The notes: generated from the sequence alone by a model not told the origin. A DNA stretch of 64,000 nt from Methylobacterium mesophilicum SR1.6/6 (GCF_000364445.2 NZ_CP043538.1:2487612-2551611); one strand, 5' to 3'. Counted from the stretch's first letter, positions 28,790 through 38,186 are shown. Made by a program: numbers and translations.

Positions 28790-29287
28790 ATGCGCCGCTT
28801 CCTCGTGATTCTGTGCTGTCTCTGGCCAAAGATCGTGCTGGCGCAGGGATTCGCGGTCCACGATCTGACCGCCCTGGCCGAGGAGGGCCGGACCGCGCTC
28901 GGCGACGGCACCACCGCGCAGGCGCAGCCGCTCCAGCTCGTCCTCACCTGCGCGGCCTGCGACAGCGCCCCCGCAGCCGAGATGCAGCTCGGGCGCCTGA
29001 CGGACGGGACCGAAGGCCGGGTCCGATCCGGCAAGACCACCCTGGCGGCCCTGGAGGCACTCTGCGTCAAGCAGAACCCGGATTGCCGCCTCACCAGCCT
29101 GCCGGCCGGCCCGGCGATCGGGTGGATCAGCGTCTACGCCCTCGAACGCGGCGCGGGCGCCACCGCCGTCATCCTGCGCGACGGCGATCTCCTGACGATC
29201 GCCGCCAAAGCGGCCACCCGCGGGGCGGCGGCGGATGCGGTGCAGCGGCTCGCCCGGAAGCTCCTGCCCCAAATCGTCGGGCGCTGA
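28790..29287 (+). CDS. secreted hypothetical protein
   Basis: A 165-residue protein. ATG 28790 follows GGAGAG and opens a signal peptide (MRRFLVILCCLWPKIVLAQ). The mature part is compact, with Cys in LTCAACDSAP and two more Cys (LCVKQNPDC) that could form disulfides. It has beta-rich segments such as VYALERGAGATAVILRDGDLL. I do not recognise the family. It is 89 bases upstream of the three small disordered proteins on the same strand and may be cotranscribed with them. Confidence 0.8.
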   Translation: MRRFLVILCCLWPKIVLAQGFAVHDLTALAEEGRTALGDGTTAQAQPLQLVLTCAACDSAPAAEMQLGRLTDGTEGRVRSGKTTLAALEALCVKQNPDCRLTSLPAGPAIGWISVYALERGAGATAVILRDGDLLTIAAKAATRGAAADAVQRLARKLLPQIVGR

Positions 29288-29376
29288 GCCCTGGATCGAC
29301 CGCGATCGATCGACCCAGTCCGCGCAACCCTCCCGCGCTGCCTCCGTTGTCCCGCGAAGACGCAGTGAGGCAAGCC

Positions 29377-29703
29377 ATGACTGGGCAGACAGGACGACCG
29401 TCTCTGAAGGCGTTCGACGCGAACGCCGACCGCAACGGCCAGGATCTCGGACAGGATTCACCGCTGGACGTCGGGTTGGCGGCTCGAACGCAGGCCGACC
29501 TGCAGCGGGATCCGGCGGGCGACGCCCAGGCGGCGCGGGTCGCCTCCGGTACCCCCGGCTCCGATGCCACGGACGCCACCGAGGCCGAGACGCCGCGCGA
29601 GAATCTCGACAAACTGAAAGGCGCGACCGGCCTGAGCCCGGCCGCGAAGGAATCGATCGATCGCGCCACCGCGGCGGTCGGCGAGGACGACGGGAAGCGG
29701 TGA
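29377..29703 (+). CDS. small disordered protein 1
   Basis: A 108-residue hydrophilic protein rich in Asp, Ala, Gly and Gln, starting at ATG 29377 after GAGG. There is no signal peptide, membrane segment or Cys. The C-terminal part (ENLDKLKGATGLSPAAKESI) may form a short helix. The stop overlaps the next start (TGATG). Composition resembles hydrophilin-like stress proteins, but this is inference. Confidence 0.7.
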   Translation: MTGQTGRPSLKAFDANADRNGQDLGQDSPLDVGLAARTQADLQRDPAGDAQAARVASGTPGSDATDATEAETPRENLDKLKGATGLSPAAKESIDRATAAVGEDDGKR

Positions 29704-30017
29704 TGCCCAGGCCAACGAGCGAATCCGGGACCGTCACCCGCAAGCCCGACGACGTGGTCGGCTCGCGCGGGGATGCACCCGCCGGCGGCGGCCGGCAGAC
29801 CGCCGATCAGGCGGCCATCACTGAAATGGGGTCCAACGGAAGCCCCCGCCCTGAACCCAAGGACGGTTGGGGAAAGGCGGGCGAACCGGGTCGCTCACCA
29901 CCCGCCGTCGGGGGTTCGTCCGGCGGCCATTCCGACCAGAAGGCGTCGCGCGGCCCGGCCGAGGACGAGAAGGTCGCGGGCGGCCTCTACAGGGCCGAGC
30001 GGGAGGATCAGGGATGA
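29703..30017 (+). CDS. small disordered protein 2
   Basis: A 104-residue protein made almost wholly of Gly, Pro, Ser, Asp, Lys and Arg (for example SGGHSDQKASRGPAEDE). It should be unfolded. Its ATG overlaps the previous stop by one base and its stop overlaps the next ATG (ATGA), so translation is coupled across three genes. No known domain. Function is unknown. Confidence 0.68.
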   Translation: MPRPTSESGTVTRKPDDVVGSRGDAPAGGGRQTADQAAITEMGSNGSPRPEPKDGWGKAGEPGRSPPAVGGSSGGHSDQKASRGPAEDEKVAGGLYRAEREDQG

Positions 30018-30172
30018 GCGAGCGGGATGACACCGGCGCGAAGCCGGACAAGCCGAAGAACGTCGCGCCCGACGCGGTGAAGGACCCGAACGAGAAGACG
30101 GAGGGCAAACCCGGCATGGGTCCGCCGGCCGGCGGGACGCAGCGCGACGAGACCGATCCCGGCAGCAGCTGA
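30014..30172 (+). CDS. small disordered protein 3
   Basis: A 52-residue protein starting at ATG 30014 inside GGGATGAG, overlapping the previous stop by four bases. The sequence is charged and Pro/Gly-rich (SERDDTGAKPDKPKNVAPDA) with no hydrophobic core. It is short enough to be missed by gene finders. The three-gene coupling is the best support that it is real. Confidence 0.65.
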   Translation: MSERDDTGAKPDKPKNVAPDAVKDPNEKTEGKPGMGPPAGGTQRDETDPGSS

Positions 30173-30214
30173 GCGGGCCGCGCCCGTGAGAGGCGCGCCG
30201 CCCGCGCGTTGCGC

Positions 30215-30460
30215 TCAGACGAGCCGGAACGGGATGGGATCGACGGCGAGCCGCACATCGTCCGGCCGGCAGCCGCTCTCGACGCAGGCGTACCGGATCG
30301 CGTCCTGACGGGAGCGGAAGATGCCCCCGGCCCGTCCGCCGGTCGCGACGGCCACCCAATGGCCGTCGCCGTCCTGGCCGACGAGATAGGAAGCCGGGGC
30401 CGCGGTAGCGGGCGAGCGGACGGGTTGGAGTGGGTTCAACGCGACGGGCATGGAAGTCAC
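30215..30460 (-). CDS. small hypothetical protein (DUF2188-like)
   Basis: An 81-residue protein with a central beta-rich segment GQDGDGHWVAVATGGRAGG followed by IFRSRQDAIRYACVESG, a W-x-V ... A-x-R pattern seen in small DUF2188-like proteins. The start is a GTG at 30460 or the ATG at 30451; neither has a strong ribosome site. It is convergent with the disordered-protein operon and reads toward it. Function is unknown. Confidence 0.6.
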   Translation of the reverse strand: MTSMPVALNPLQPVRSPATAAPASYLVGQDGDGHWVAVATGGRAGGIFRSRQDAIRYACVESGCRPDDVRLAVDPIPFRLV

Positions 30461-30559
30461 AGGGTTGACGCGGGCCTCTCGGGTCCGCCCGACCGAGCTA
30501 AGCCGCCCGGCATAAGGGTTCGATGGGCCCGAGAGCCGACAGGAATAAGGGCCGCATCA

Positions 30560-30585
30560 GCAACCGGGCCTGAGCGCCCGGTTGC
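30560..30585 (-). terminator. hairpin after typA
   Basis: A perfect 10-base stem, GCAACCGGGC with GCCCGGTTGC around CTGAGC, lies 48 bases beyond the typA stop on the minus strand. The U-tract is weak. Confidence 0.55.
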
Positions 30586-30633
30586 CGGCCGTTCACGTCC
30601 GGTGCCGGCCGTTGATAGCTGGAGACAGCGGCC

Positions 30634-32457
30634 TCAGGCCGCGTTCTCCTTCGAACGCTCAGCGCGTTTGCGGTCGTTCGGGTCGAGGATCGCCTTGCGC
30701 AGTCGGATCGACTTCGGCGTCACCTCGACGAGCTCGTCGTCCTGGATCCAGGCCAGCGAGCGCTCCAGGGTCATCCGGATCGGCGGGGTGAGGCGGACGG
30801 CCTCGTCCTTCGACGTGGTGCGGATGTTGGTGAGCTTCTTGCCCTTGAGCACGTTCACCTCGAGATCGTTCTCGCGGTTGTGCTCGCCGACGATCATGCC
30901 CTGGTACACCTTCCAGCCCGGCTCGATCATCATCGGGCCGCGGTCCTCCAGGTTCCACATGGCGTAGGCCACGGCCTCGCCCTGGTCGTTGGAGATCAGC
31001 ACGCCGTTGCGCCGGCCCGGCATCTCGCCCTTGTAGGGCTCGTAGGCCTTGAACAGCCGGTTCATGATCGCGGTGCCGCGGGTGTCGGTGAGCAGCTCGC
31101 CCTGGTAGCCGATCAGGCCGCGGGTCGGAGCGTGGAAAACGAGGCGCAGGCGGTTGCCGCCCGACGGCCGCATCTCCAGCATCTCGGCCTTCCGCTCGGA
31201 CATCTTCTGCACGACGACGCCGGAATGCTCCTCGTCGACGTCGATCACGACCTCCTCGATCGGCTCCAGCAGCCCGCCGGCCTCGTCGCGCTCGTACACG
31301 ACCCGAGGCCGCGACACGGCGATCTCGAAGCCCTCGCGGCGCATGGTCTCGATCAGGATCGAGAGCTGAAGCTCGCCGCGGCCCGAGACGTAGAACGAGT
31401 CCTTGTCGGCCGCTTCCTCGATCTTGAGCGTGACATTGCCCTCGGCCTCCTTGAACAGGCGGTCGCGGATCATGCGGCTCGTGACCTTGTCGCCCTCGGT
31501 GCCGGCGAGCGGGCTGTCGTTGACGATGAACGACATGGTCACGGTCGGCGGGTCGATCGGCTGCGCCTGGATCGGCGTCTCGACCTGCGGATCGCAGAAC
31601 GTGTCGGCCACGGTGCCCTTCACGAGGCCGGCGATCGAGACGATGTCGCCCGCCTCGCCCACCTCGATCGGCGCGCGCTCCAGGCCGCGGAAGGCGAGGA
31701 TCTTCGAGACGCGCCCGGTCTCCACGACCTTGCCGGTCCGGTCGAGCACCTTGATCGACTGGTTCGGCTTCACCGAGCCCGACGCGATGCGGCCGGTGAT
31801 GATGCGGCCGAGGAACGGGTTGGCCTCCAGCAGGGTGCCGAGCATCCGGAACGGCCCCTCCTCGGTCTTGGCCGGCGGCACATGCTTGAGCACGAGGTCG
31901 AACAGCGGCTCCAGACCCACCGACGGGTCGGCCTCCGGGCTCTCGGCCATCCAGCCGTTACGGCCCGAGCCGTAGAGGATCGGGAAGTCGAGCTGCTCGT
32001 CGGTGGCGTCGAGGGCGGCGAACAGGTCGAAGACCTCGTTGACGACTTCGTTGATGCGCGCGTCCGGCCGGTCGACCTTGTTGATCGCCACGATCGGACG
32101 CAGGCCGATCTTCAGCGCCTTGCCGACCACGAACTTGGTCTGCGGCATCGGCCCCTCGGCGGCATCCACCAGCACGATCACGCCGTCGACCATCGACAGG
32201 ATGCGCTCGACCTCGCCGCCGAAATCGGCGTGGCCGGGGGTGTCGACGATGTTGACACGGGTGTCCTTCCAGACGACCGAGGTCGCCTTGGCGAGGATCG
32301 TGATGCCGCGCTCCTTCTCGAGGTCGTTCGAGTCCATCGCCCGCTCCTCGACCCGCTGGTTCTCGCGGAAGGTGCCGGATTGGGCCAGCAGCTTGTCGAC
32401 GAGGGTCGTCTTGCCGTGGTCGACGTGAGCGATGATGGCGATGTTGCGCAGATTCAT
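30634..32457 (-). CDS. typA: translational GTPase TypA/BipA
   Basis: A 607-residue ribosome-binding GTPase used in stress and low-temperature ribosome assembly. G motifs: G1 [11 protein letters not shown]2 region RGITI, G3 [10 protein letters not shown]4 NKVDRPDAR. It has EF-G-like domains III and V and the TypA-specific C-terminal domain. Length matches the family. The first ATG aligns with the family start. The gene is monocistronic; a hairpin follows, and a possible promoter lies about 95-120 bases upstream. Confidence 0.96.
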   Translation of the reverse strand: MNLRNIAIIAHVDHGKTTLVDKLLAQSGTFRENQRVEERAMDSNDLEKERGITILAKATSVVWKDTRVNIVDTPGHADFGGEVERILSMVDGVIVLVDAAEGPMPQTKFVVGKALKIGLRPIVAINKVDRPDARINEVVNEVFDLFAALDATDEQLDFPILYGSGRNGWMAESPEADPSVGLEPLFDLVLKHVPPAKTEEGPFRMLGTLLEANPFLGRIITGRIASGSVKPNQSIKVLDRTGKVVETGRVSKILAFRGLERAPIEVGEAGDIVSIAGLVKGTVADTFCDPQVETPIQAQPIDPPTVTMSFIVNDSPLAGTEGDKVTSRMIRDRLFKEAEGNVTLKIEEAADKDSFYVSGRGELQLSILIETMRREGFEIAVSRPRVVYERDEAGGLLEPIEEVVIDVDEEHSGVVVQKMSERKAEMLEMRPSGGNRLRLVFHAPTRGLIGYQGELLTDTRGTAIMNRLFKAYEPYKGEMPGRRNGVLISNDQGEAVAYAMWNLEDRGPMMIEPGWKVYQGMIVGEHNRENDLEVNVLKGKKLTNIRTTSKDEAVRLTPPIRMTLERSLAWIQDDELVEVTPKSIRLRKAILDPNDRKRAERSKENAA

Positions 32458-32862
32458 GGCTGCCCGAAACGGGTTGTGCCGGCTCCCTGGCGGCCGCGCG
32501 GCGCGGCCGTCCGCGCCGGTTCAGGTACGGAGTCGTGGTGGTTGCGTCGCAATATAAGGACGCGCGTCTCGGAGCAAGGCCGGCACACGCATGACGGATG
32601 CATCTCTCCGGGATGATCGCGTCTGCGGGAGGGCCGCCGGCCGGCGGCGGCACGGCGCTGTGCAGAGCAGCCCTGCATGCCCTTCGGACGGCCGCCGACG
32701 CGCTATATGACGGTGCGATGAACCCGTCGGTCGTCCTTGGGAGCCCGGCAGCCGGCGGAACTTACTGGGCGTGAACGGATACCGTCTTGATCGTATGTTC
32801 GCGGGATCGCGCACCGATTCGGCACTGCTCACGCCAGGACGGGCTTTCACCGGAAGGACACG
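32458..32862. other. gene-free divergent region
   Basis: The 405 bases between typA (leftward) and the ABC exporter (rightward) hold the possible typA promoter at 32551-32578. Only shadow open frames are present otherwise. Confidence 0.5.
32551..32578 (-). promoter_or_regulatory. possible sigma70-like promoter for typA
   Basis: On the minus strand CTTGCT and TATATT are separated by 16 bases, about 95 bases ahead of the typA start. The -10 is good for this GC-rich genome; the -35 is weak. Confidence 0.35.
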
Positions 32863-35511
32863 ATGCGCGCGCTTGAGCCGCGGCTCTTCCCGTATATTTG
32901 GCGCTACTCCAAGGGCGACCAGCTCAAGATCTGCGCCGTGGTCCTGGCCTCGCTGCCGTTCTACTTCGCCTCGCTCGACCTGCCGAAGCGCATCGTCAAC
33001 GACGCGATCACCGGCAAGGCCTTCGCCCACGGCGAGGCGACGGCCTCGTTCCTCGACATCACCGTCCATTGGCCGGACGCCCTCGGCGGCGGAGCGACCC
33101 GGCTGTTCGAGGGGTTCCAGCTCGACCGGTTCGAGCTTCTGCTCGGGCTCTCAACCCTCTTCCTGGCGCTGGTGCTGATCAACGGCGCGTTCAAGTTCTG
33201 GATCAACCTGCAGAAGGGCATCCTCGGCGAGCGGATGCTGCGCCGGCTGCGCTTCCAGCTCTTCTCCCTGATGCTGCGGTTCTCGCCGGAGGCCCAGCGG
33301 GAGGTGAAATCCTCCGAGACGGCGACGATCATCCGCGACGAGGTCGAGCCGATCGGCTCCTTCATCGGCGACGCGATCGTGGTGCCGGTGTTCCTCGGCA
33401 CCCAGGCCGCCACGGCCCTCGCCTTCATCATGATGCAGAACCTGTGGCTCGGCCTTGCGGCGGGCGGCATGGTCGGCGTTCAGATGACCGTGATCCCGCG
33501 GCTGCGCCGCGAGATCATCCGCCTCAGCCGGAAGCGGCAGATCGCCTCGCGCAACCTCGCCGGCCGTGTCGCCGAGGTGCTCGACGGGCTGCCGGCGGTC
33601 CTGCTCAACGATACCGGGCGCTGGGAACGGGCGGAGATCGGCGGCCGGCTCTACAGCCTCTACGACCTGCGCCTGCGGATCTATCGCCGCAAGTTCGCGG
33701 TCAAATACCTCAACAACCTGCTCGCGCAGGTCACGCCGTTCCTGTTCTACGCGATCGGCGGCGTCTTCGCCCTCAAGGGTCAGCTCGATATCGGCCAGCT
33801 GGTCGCCGTCCTCGCCGCCTATCGCGACCTGCCGCCACCGCTGAAGGAGCTGATCGACTGGGATCAGCAGCGCCTCGACGTCGAGGTGAAGTACGAGACC
33901 GTGGCGGCGCATTTCGGCCCGCAGCGCCTGCGCCCGGCCGAGCCCGAGACGGAGGCGCCGCCGCCGCTCCTGGGGACGCCGCTGCGCTTCGAGGGGCTGG
34001 CCCTGCGCGACCCGCAGGGCGGCGCTCCGGTGGAGGTCGGGGACGCCGAGGTGCCCCTGCCGACCCGCCTCGCACTGGTCCCGTCCGGCTCCGTCGCGCA
34101 GGAATTCACGCGCGTCCTCGCGGGCCTGCAGACGGCGCCGAACGGAGCGATCCGGATCGGCGATCACGACCTGGCCACCCTGCCGCGGCCAGCCCACGCG
34201 CGCCGCATCGCCTATGCGGGGGTCGAGCCGGTGCTGTTCCCCGGGACGGTGCGCGACAACATCCTGTACGGACTGCGGATCTGTCCGCTGCGGACCGGCC
34301 ATCTCGACCTGAGCCGGGCGCAGATCAACGAGGCGGTGAAGACCGGCAACCCGTGCGACACGGTCGACGATCCCTGGATCGACTATCGGCAGCTCGGCGT
34401 CCGGGATGCGGAGGAGCTCGACGAGCGGCTCGTCGGCCTGTTGAGCCGGCTCGATCTCGGCGACGACCTGTACCGGTTCGGCCTCGGCGCCCTCAGCTCG
34501 GTCGCGCACGATACGCCGGTGGGCCAGCGCATGATCGCGGCCCGGGAGCACCTGCGCGAGCACTTCGCCCAGAAGGGCCTCGCCGACCTCGTCATTCCGT
34601 TCGCCCGCGGCCGCTACAACGATCAGGCGACGGTGGCGGAGAACCTGCTGTTCGGCGTGCCGCGCGATCCGACGCTGACGGATCCGCGGCGTCTGGCGGG
34701 CACCGCCCTCTTCCGCGAGGCGCTGGAGAAGGTCCAGCTCCTCGAAGCGCTGGACCGGATGGGTGTCGCCATCGCCAGCAACCTGAAGGACATTTTCGCC
34801 GACGTGCCGCCCGGCCATCCGCTGTTCCGGCGCTTCTCGCTGATCACGCCGGACGCGTTGCCGGACTACCTGCTCCGGCTGTCCCGCCTGCCCGCGGAGG
34901 GTCGCCTCAGCGACGACGACAGCGTGGCCTTCCTGGCCCTGGCCCTGGCCTATGTCGAGCCGCGGATGCGCTTCGGCCTCCTCGACGAGGATCTCGCCAC
35001 GCGCATCGTCGGGGCGCGGGCCGTCGTGCAGGGGCGGATGCACGGCCAGGACGGGTGCGACATCGAATCCTACGATCCCACCCGGATCAACCCGCGCAGC
35101 ACCGTGCTCGACAACCTCCTGTTCGGCCGCATCGACACGGCCCGGATGCACGGCGAGACGCTGATCCAGCGGGAAGCGCGGGCGGTGTTCCGGGAGTTCG
35201 ATCTGGAGGGGCCGATCCAGCGGCGCGGGCTGGAGAAGGCGGTCGGCAACCGGGGGCAGCTGCTTGCGGAGCGCGTCCGCGTGCGGATCGGCCTCGCCCG
35301 CGCGATCTTACGGGACCCGGAAATTCTGGTCGTCGACCGCGTGGACGAGCACCTCGATGGCGGCGTCGACACGCTGCTCGATGTCGCGGGCGCCACCCTT
35401 CCCAGGGCGAGCCTCGTGGCGAGCCTCTCGGCGGAGGCGGACCCTGCACGGTTCCCCGCGCGGCTGCCGCTCCGGAGCAGCGAGGCGCGGCTGCGCTCCG
35501 CGGCCGAGTGA
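32863..35511 (+). CDS. ABC exporter-like protein with degenerate nucleotide-binding motifs
   Basis: An 882-residue protein starting at ATG 32863 (GGAAGGACACG upstream). Residues 1-330 form an ABC exporter membrane domain with several hydrophobic helices and a long loop between the first two. The remainder is ABC ATPase-like but eroded: the Walker A position reads VPSGSVAQEF instead of GxxGxGKST, the LSGGQ signature is LLAERVRVRIGLARAIL, and Walker B is ILVVDRVDEHLD without the catalytic Glu. It is also interrupted by an insert of over 200 residues, and the INPRSTVLDNLLFG and QATVAENLLFG segments look like duplicated Q-loop regions. ATP hydrolysis may be lost. A P450 gene follows 60 bases later. 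Confidence 0.75.
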   Translation: MRALEPRLFPYIWRYSKGDQLKICAVVLASLPFYFASLDLPKRIVNDAITGKAFAHGEATASFLDITVHWPDALGGGATRLFEGFQLDRFELLLGLSTLFLALVLINGAFKFWINLQKGILGERMLRRLRFQLFSLMLRFSPEAQREVKSSETATIIRDEVEPIGSFIGDAIVVPVFLGTQAATALAFIMMQNLWLGLAAGGMVGVQMTVIPRLRREIIRLSRKRQIASRNLAGRVAEVLDGLPAVLLNDTGRWERAEIGGRLYSLYDLRLRIYRRKFAVKYLNNLLAQVTPFLFYAIGGVFALKGQLDIGQLVAVLAAYRDLPPPLKELIDWDQQRLDVEVKYETVAAHFGPQRLRPAEPETEAPPPLLGTPLRFEGLALRDPQGGAPVEVGDAEVPLPTRLALVPSGSVAQEFTRVLAGLQTAPNGAIRIGDHDLATLPRPAHARRIAYAGVEPVLFPGTVRDNILYGLRICPLRTGHLDLSRAQINEAVKTGNPCDTVDDPWIDYRQLGVRDAEELDERLVGLLSRLDLGDDLYRFGLGALSSVAHDTPVGQRMIAAREHLREHFAQKGLADLVIPFARGRYNDQATVAENLLFGVPRDPTLTDPRRLAGTALFREALEKVQLLEALDRMGVAIASNLKDIFADVPPGHPLFRRFSLITPDALPDYLLRLSRLPAEGRLSDDDSVAFLALALAYVEPRMRFGLLDEDLATRIVGARAVVQGRMHGQDGCDIESYDPTRINPRSTVLDNLLFGRIDTARMHGETLIQREARAVFREFDLEGPIQRRGLEKAVGNRGQLLAERVRVRIGLARAILRDPEILVVDRVDEHLDGGVDTLLDVAGATLPRASLVASLSAEADPARFPARLPLRSSEARLRSAAE

Positions 35512-35571
35512 TCGCATCGGGACACGGGCGCGGCGGTTTACAGCCTCCCCGTCTCCGGTCCAGGGTACCGT

Positions 35572-37008
35572 ATGCCCACGCTGTCGGACGCGATCGAGAA
35601 CCCGGCCCGGACGACCGGGAGCCTCGCCGGCCTGCCCCGCGTGGTGCCGCCCCGCCGCGCGCCGCCGGAGCGCGAGCTGCCGATCCCCGCCTACCTGCGC
35701 TCGATCCGCGACAACAGCCTGGCGGGCTTCCCCCGGCGCGCCTTCGAGGAGCCGGTGACCCGCCGCGGCCTCCTCGGGCGGTCGAGCTATGTCCTGAACG
35801 ATCCGGAAGCGATCCGACGCGTGCTGGTGGAGAACCAGACGAATTACGCGCGCACCACCGGGACGATCCGCATCCTGCGCCCGATCCTGGGCGACGGGCT
35901 CCTGATCAGCGAGGGATCGGCGTGGCGTCATCAACGCCGGACCCTGGCGCCGGCCTTCACGCCGCGGGCGATCGACGGGCTGGTGCCGCACATCGCCGCC
36001 GCCGTCGAGGACGGTCTGAGCGACATCGCCGCCGAAGCCGCGGCGGGTCCGGTCGACCTGTTCACGTCCTTCTACCGGCTCGCCCTGGAGATCGCCGGCC
36101 GCGCCATGTTCTCGGTGGGCATGGACGAGCACGGTGCGGAGCTGCGCGCCTTCATCGCCGAGTACGCCGAACGGATGGGCCGGCCCCACCTCCTCGACAT
36201 CGTGACGCCGCCGGGCTGGCCGGTCCCCCTCGACTGGTCGCGGTCGCGGTTCCGCCGCCGCTGGATCCCGTTCCTCGACCGCATCATCGCGGCGCGCCGC
36301 GCCTCGGATCAGCCCCATGCCCGCTCGGGTGACCTGCTGGACCTGCTCGCGGCCGCGCGCAACCCCGACACGGGCGCCGCGTTCACGCCCGACGCGTTGC
36401 GCGACCAGGTCGCCACCATGATCCTCGCCGGCCACGAGACCACGGCCGGCACGTTGTTCTGGGCCGCCTACCTGCTGGCACTGGCGCCCGAGATTCAGGA
36501 GCGCGTCGCCGCCGAGGCGCGCGACGCCGACCTCGCGGATCCCACCGGCTGCCAGAGCGACGGCCGGCTCCCCCTCGCCCGCGCGGTGATCGACGAGACC
36601 CTGCGGCTCTACCCGGCGGCCTTCGTGGTGGTGCGCCGCGCCCTCGGCCCGGACCAAGTGGTCGGTCACGCGGTGAAGAAGAACGACATCGTGATGGTGA
36701 GCCCCTGGGTGCTCCATCGCCACAGGCAGCTCTGGTCGGACCCGGACGCGTTCGATCCCGGCCGCTTCCTGCCGGGGGCGGCGCCCCCGCCGCGCTTCGC
36801 CTATCTGCCGTTCGGGGCCGGGCCGCGGGTCTGCATCGGCGCGCAATTCGCGCTGAGCGAGGCGGTCCTCACGCTGGCGCGGCTGCTGGCACGGTTCCGC
36901 GTGGTCCTGGAGGGGTCCGAGCCAGTCCTGCCGCAGGCCGTCGTCACGACGCAGCCGGACCGGAACGCCCGATTCCGGCTGATCCCGCGAGATCCGGTCA
37001 GCCTCTGA
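35572..37008 (+). CDS. cytochrome P450
   Basis: A 478-residue P450 monooxygenase. The I-helix oxygen motif is AGHETTAGTLFWA, the ExxR motif is ETLRLYP, and the haem ligand Cys421 is in FGAGPRVCIGAQFAL. There is no N-terminal membrane anchor, so it is a soluble bacterial P450 needing redox partners not found here. The N-terminal 40 residues are Arg/Pro-rich. The substrate is unknown. Its 3' end overlaps the convergent hydrolase gene by 11 bases. The 60-base gap to the ABC protein suggests a shared transcript. Confidence 0.94.
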   Translation: MPTLSDAIENPARTTGSLAGLPRVVPPRRAPPERELPIPAYLRSIRDNSLAGFPRRAFEEPVTRRGLLGRSSYVLNDPEAIRRVLVENQTNYARTTGTIRILRPILGDGLLISEGSAWRHQRRTLAPAFTPRAIDGLVPHIAAAVEDGLSDIAAEAAAGPVDLFTSFYRLALEIAGRAMFSVGMDEHGAELRAFIAEYAERMGRPHLLDIVTPPGWPVPLDWSRSRFRRRWIPFLDRIIAARRASDQPHARSGDLLDLLAAARNPDTGAAFTPDALRDQVATMILAGHETTAGTLFWAAYLLALAPEIQERVAAEARDADLADPTGCQSDGRLPLARAVIDETLRLYPAAFVVVRRALGPDQVVGHAVKKNDIVMVSPWVLHRHRQLWSDPDAFDPGRFLPGAAPPPRFAYLPFGAGPRVCIGAQFALSEAVLTLARLLARFRVVLEGSEPVLPQAVVTTQPDRNARFRLIPRDPVSL

Positions 37009-37882
37009 TCCCCGTGATCGTCGCCGAGATCGCGCGCGGGTCGCGCATCGGCCAGCGGCCGGTCTCGACCTGGGCCAGGAAGTCGTCGAGGAGCCGGTTG
37101 TAGGACTCCGGCTCCTCGACCGAGAGGGCGTGGCCGGTATTCGGCACGACCGCAAGCCCGGCGGACGGGATCGCGCGCTTCAGCATCAGGCTGGGGGCGA
37201 GGCAGGGCCAATCCTCGTCGCCGGCGACGATCAGGGTCGGCACGGCGAGCCGGCCCAGAGCCTCCGTCAGGTCGTATAGGGAGGGACGCTCCTTCTGAAC
37301 GCCGGCCTGCGTGTTGGCCGAGCCCAGCGCCGAATGCTCGGCCAGCATCCGCTTGAACTCGGCGTGCCCGCGCGGGTCCTTGGTCTCGAACTGCACCCGG
37401 GTCGGCCCGACGGCGTAGCGTTCGGCGAAGGCCGCCATGCCGTCACGCCGCAGCACCTCCGCGGTGGCCTCCGCCTCGGCGCGGAACTGGGCCTGCCGTT
37501 CGGGCTCGGCGCCGTAGCCGCAGCCGCCGAGGCAGAGCGACAGGGCGCGGTCGGGGTGGCGCAGTCCGAAATGGAGGGTCGCGAAGGCCCCCATCGAGAT
37601 TCCCGCGACATGGGCCTTCGGGGCGCCGATATGATCGAGGATGGCGAGGATGTCGTCGGCGGCGCGGGCCTGGGAATAGGCCGAGACGGATTCCGGCACG
37701 TCGGAGGGCGGATAGCCCCGCGCGTTGAACGCGACGGCGTGGTAGCGGCGGCCGAAATGGCGGAGCTGCGCCTCGTAGCTGCGGTGATCGCCGGCGAATT
37801 CGTGCACGAAGATCAGCGGCGTTCCGCGCCCGCTCGCCTCGTAATGGAGGCGGATCCCATCATCCGTGGTGGCACTCGGCAT
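36998..37882 (-). CDS. alpha/beta hydrolase
   Basis: A 294-residue alpha/beta-fold hydrolase. ATG 37882 aligns with the usual N-terminus (DDGIRLHYEASGRGTPLIFVH); the frame reaches 37966 inside a repeat element. The oxyanion segment is VHEFAGDH, the nucleophile Ser is in GISMG, the acid Asp in VAGDEDWPC and the His in PNTGHALSVEEP. It is probably a small-ester or lactone hydrolase; substrate unknown. Its stop overlaps the P450 gene end. Confidence 0.88.
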   Translation of the reverse strand: MPSATTDDGIRLHYEASGRGTPLIFVHEFAGDHRSYEAQLRHFGRRYHAVAFNARGYPPSDVPESVSAYSQARAADDILAILDHIGAPKAHVAGISMGAFATLHFGLRHPDRALSLCLGGCGYGAEPERQAQFRAEAEATAEVLRRDGMAAFAERYAVGPTRVQFETKDPRGHAEFKRMLAEHSALGSANTQAGVQKERPSLYDLTEALGRLAVPTLIVAGDEDWPCLAPSLMLKRAIPSAGLAVVPNTGHALSVEEPESYNRLLDDFLAQVETGRWPMRDPRAISATITGIRG

Positions 37883-37922
37883 GGCGGTCCCGGATTGCTT
37901 CGAACTGTTGCACGCCACCCCG

Positions 37923-38033
37923 TCATCCCGGGGCCGCGCAACGGCGCCCGGGATCCAGACCCTCATCGCGTGCCACGAATGGCTCCGCCGGAGGGTCTGG
38001 ATTCCGGGCTCGCCTTCGGCGACCCGGAATGAC
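37923..38033. repeat. paired inverted extragenic palindromes
   Basis: Two hairpins face each other: ATCCCGGG...CCCGGGAT (37925-37954) and ATTCCGGG...CCCGGAAT (38001-38030). Their outer flanks are also complementary, GTCATCCCGG with CCGGAATGAC and CCAGACCCTC with GAGGGTCTGG, so the whole 111-base unit can fold as a cruciform. A single related copy is at 8128. Confidence 0.75.
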
Positions 38034-38108
38034 GGTGCGGCGATCCTCGCTGACGCCGAAGGTGCTCCCGGCGTTTCGGGTCTAACGTCGTCGAACCTTC
38101 GGCGGTTC

Positions 38109-38128
38109 AGGCCGCAACCGTGCGGCCT
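38109..38128. terminator. small hairpin, AGGCCGCA type
   Basis: AGGCCGCA and TGCGGCCT form a perfect 8-base stem around ACCG. It resembles the cysK terminator (28555-28578) and may back up the min operon terminator. Confidence 0.45.
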
Positions 38129-38156
38129 GGCAGATGGCGACCGCTTTCAGACAGCA

Positions 38157-38186
38157 AAGCCGCGCCCGGCTGCCCGGACGCGGCTT
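38157..38186 (-). terminator. terminator of the min operon
   Basis: AAGCCGCGCCCGG pairs with CCGGACGCGGCTT with one mismatch; read on the minus strand it begins 37 bases past the minE stop and is followed by TGCTGTCTG. Confidence 0.6.
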
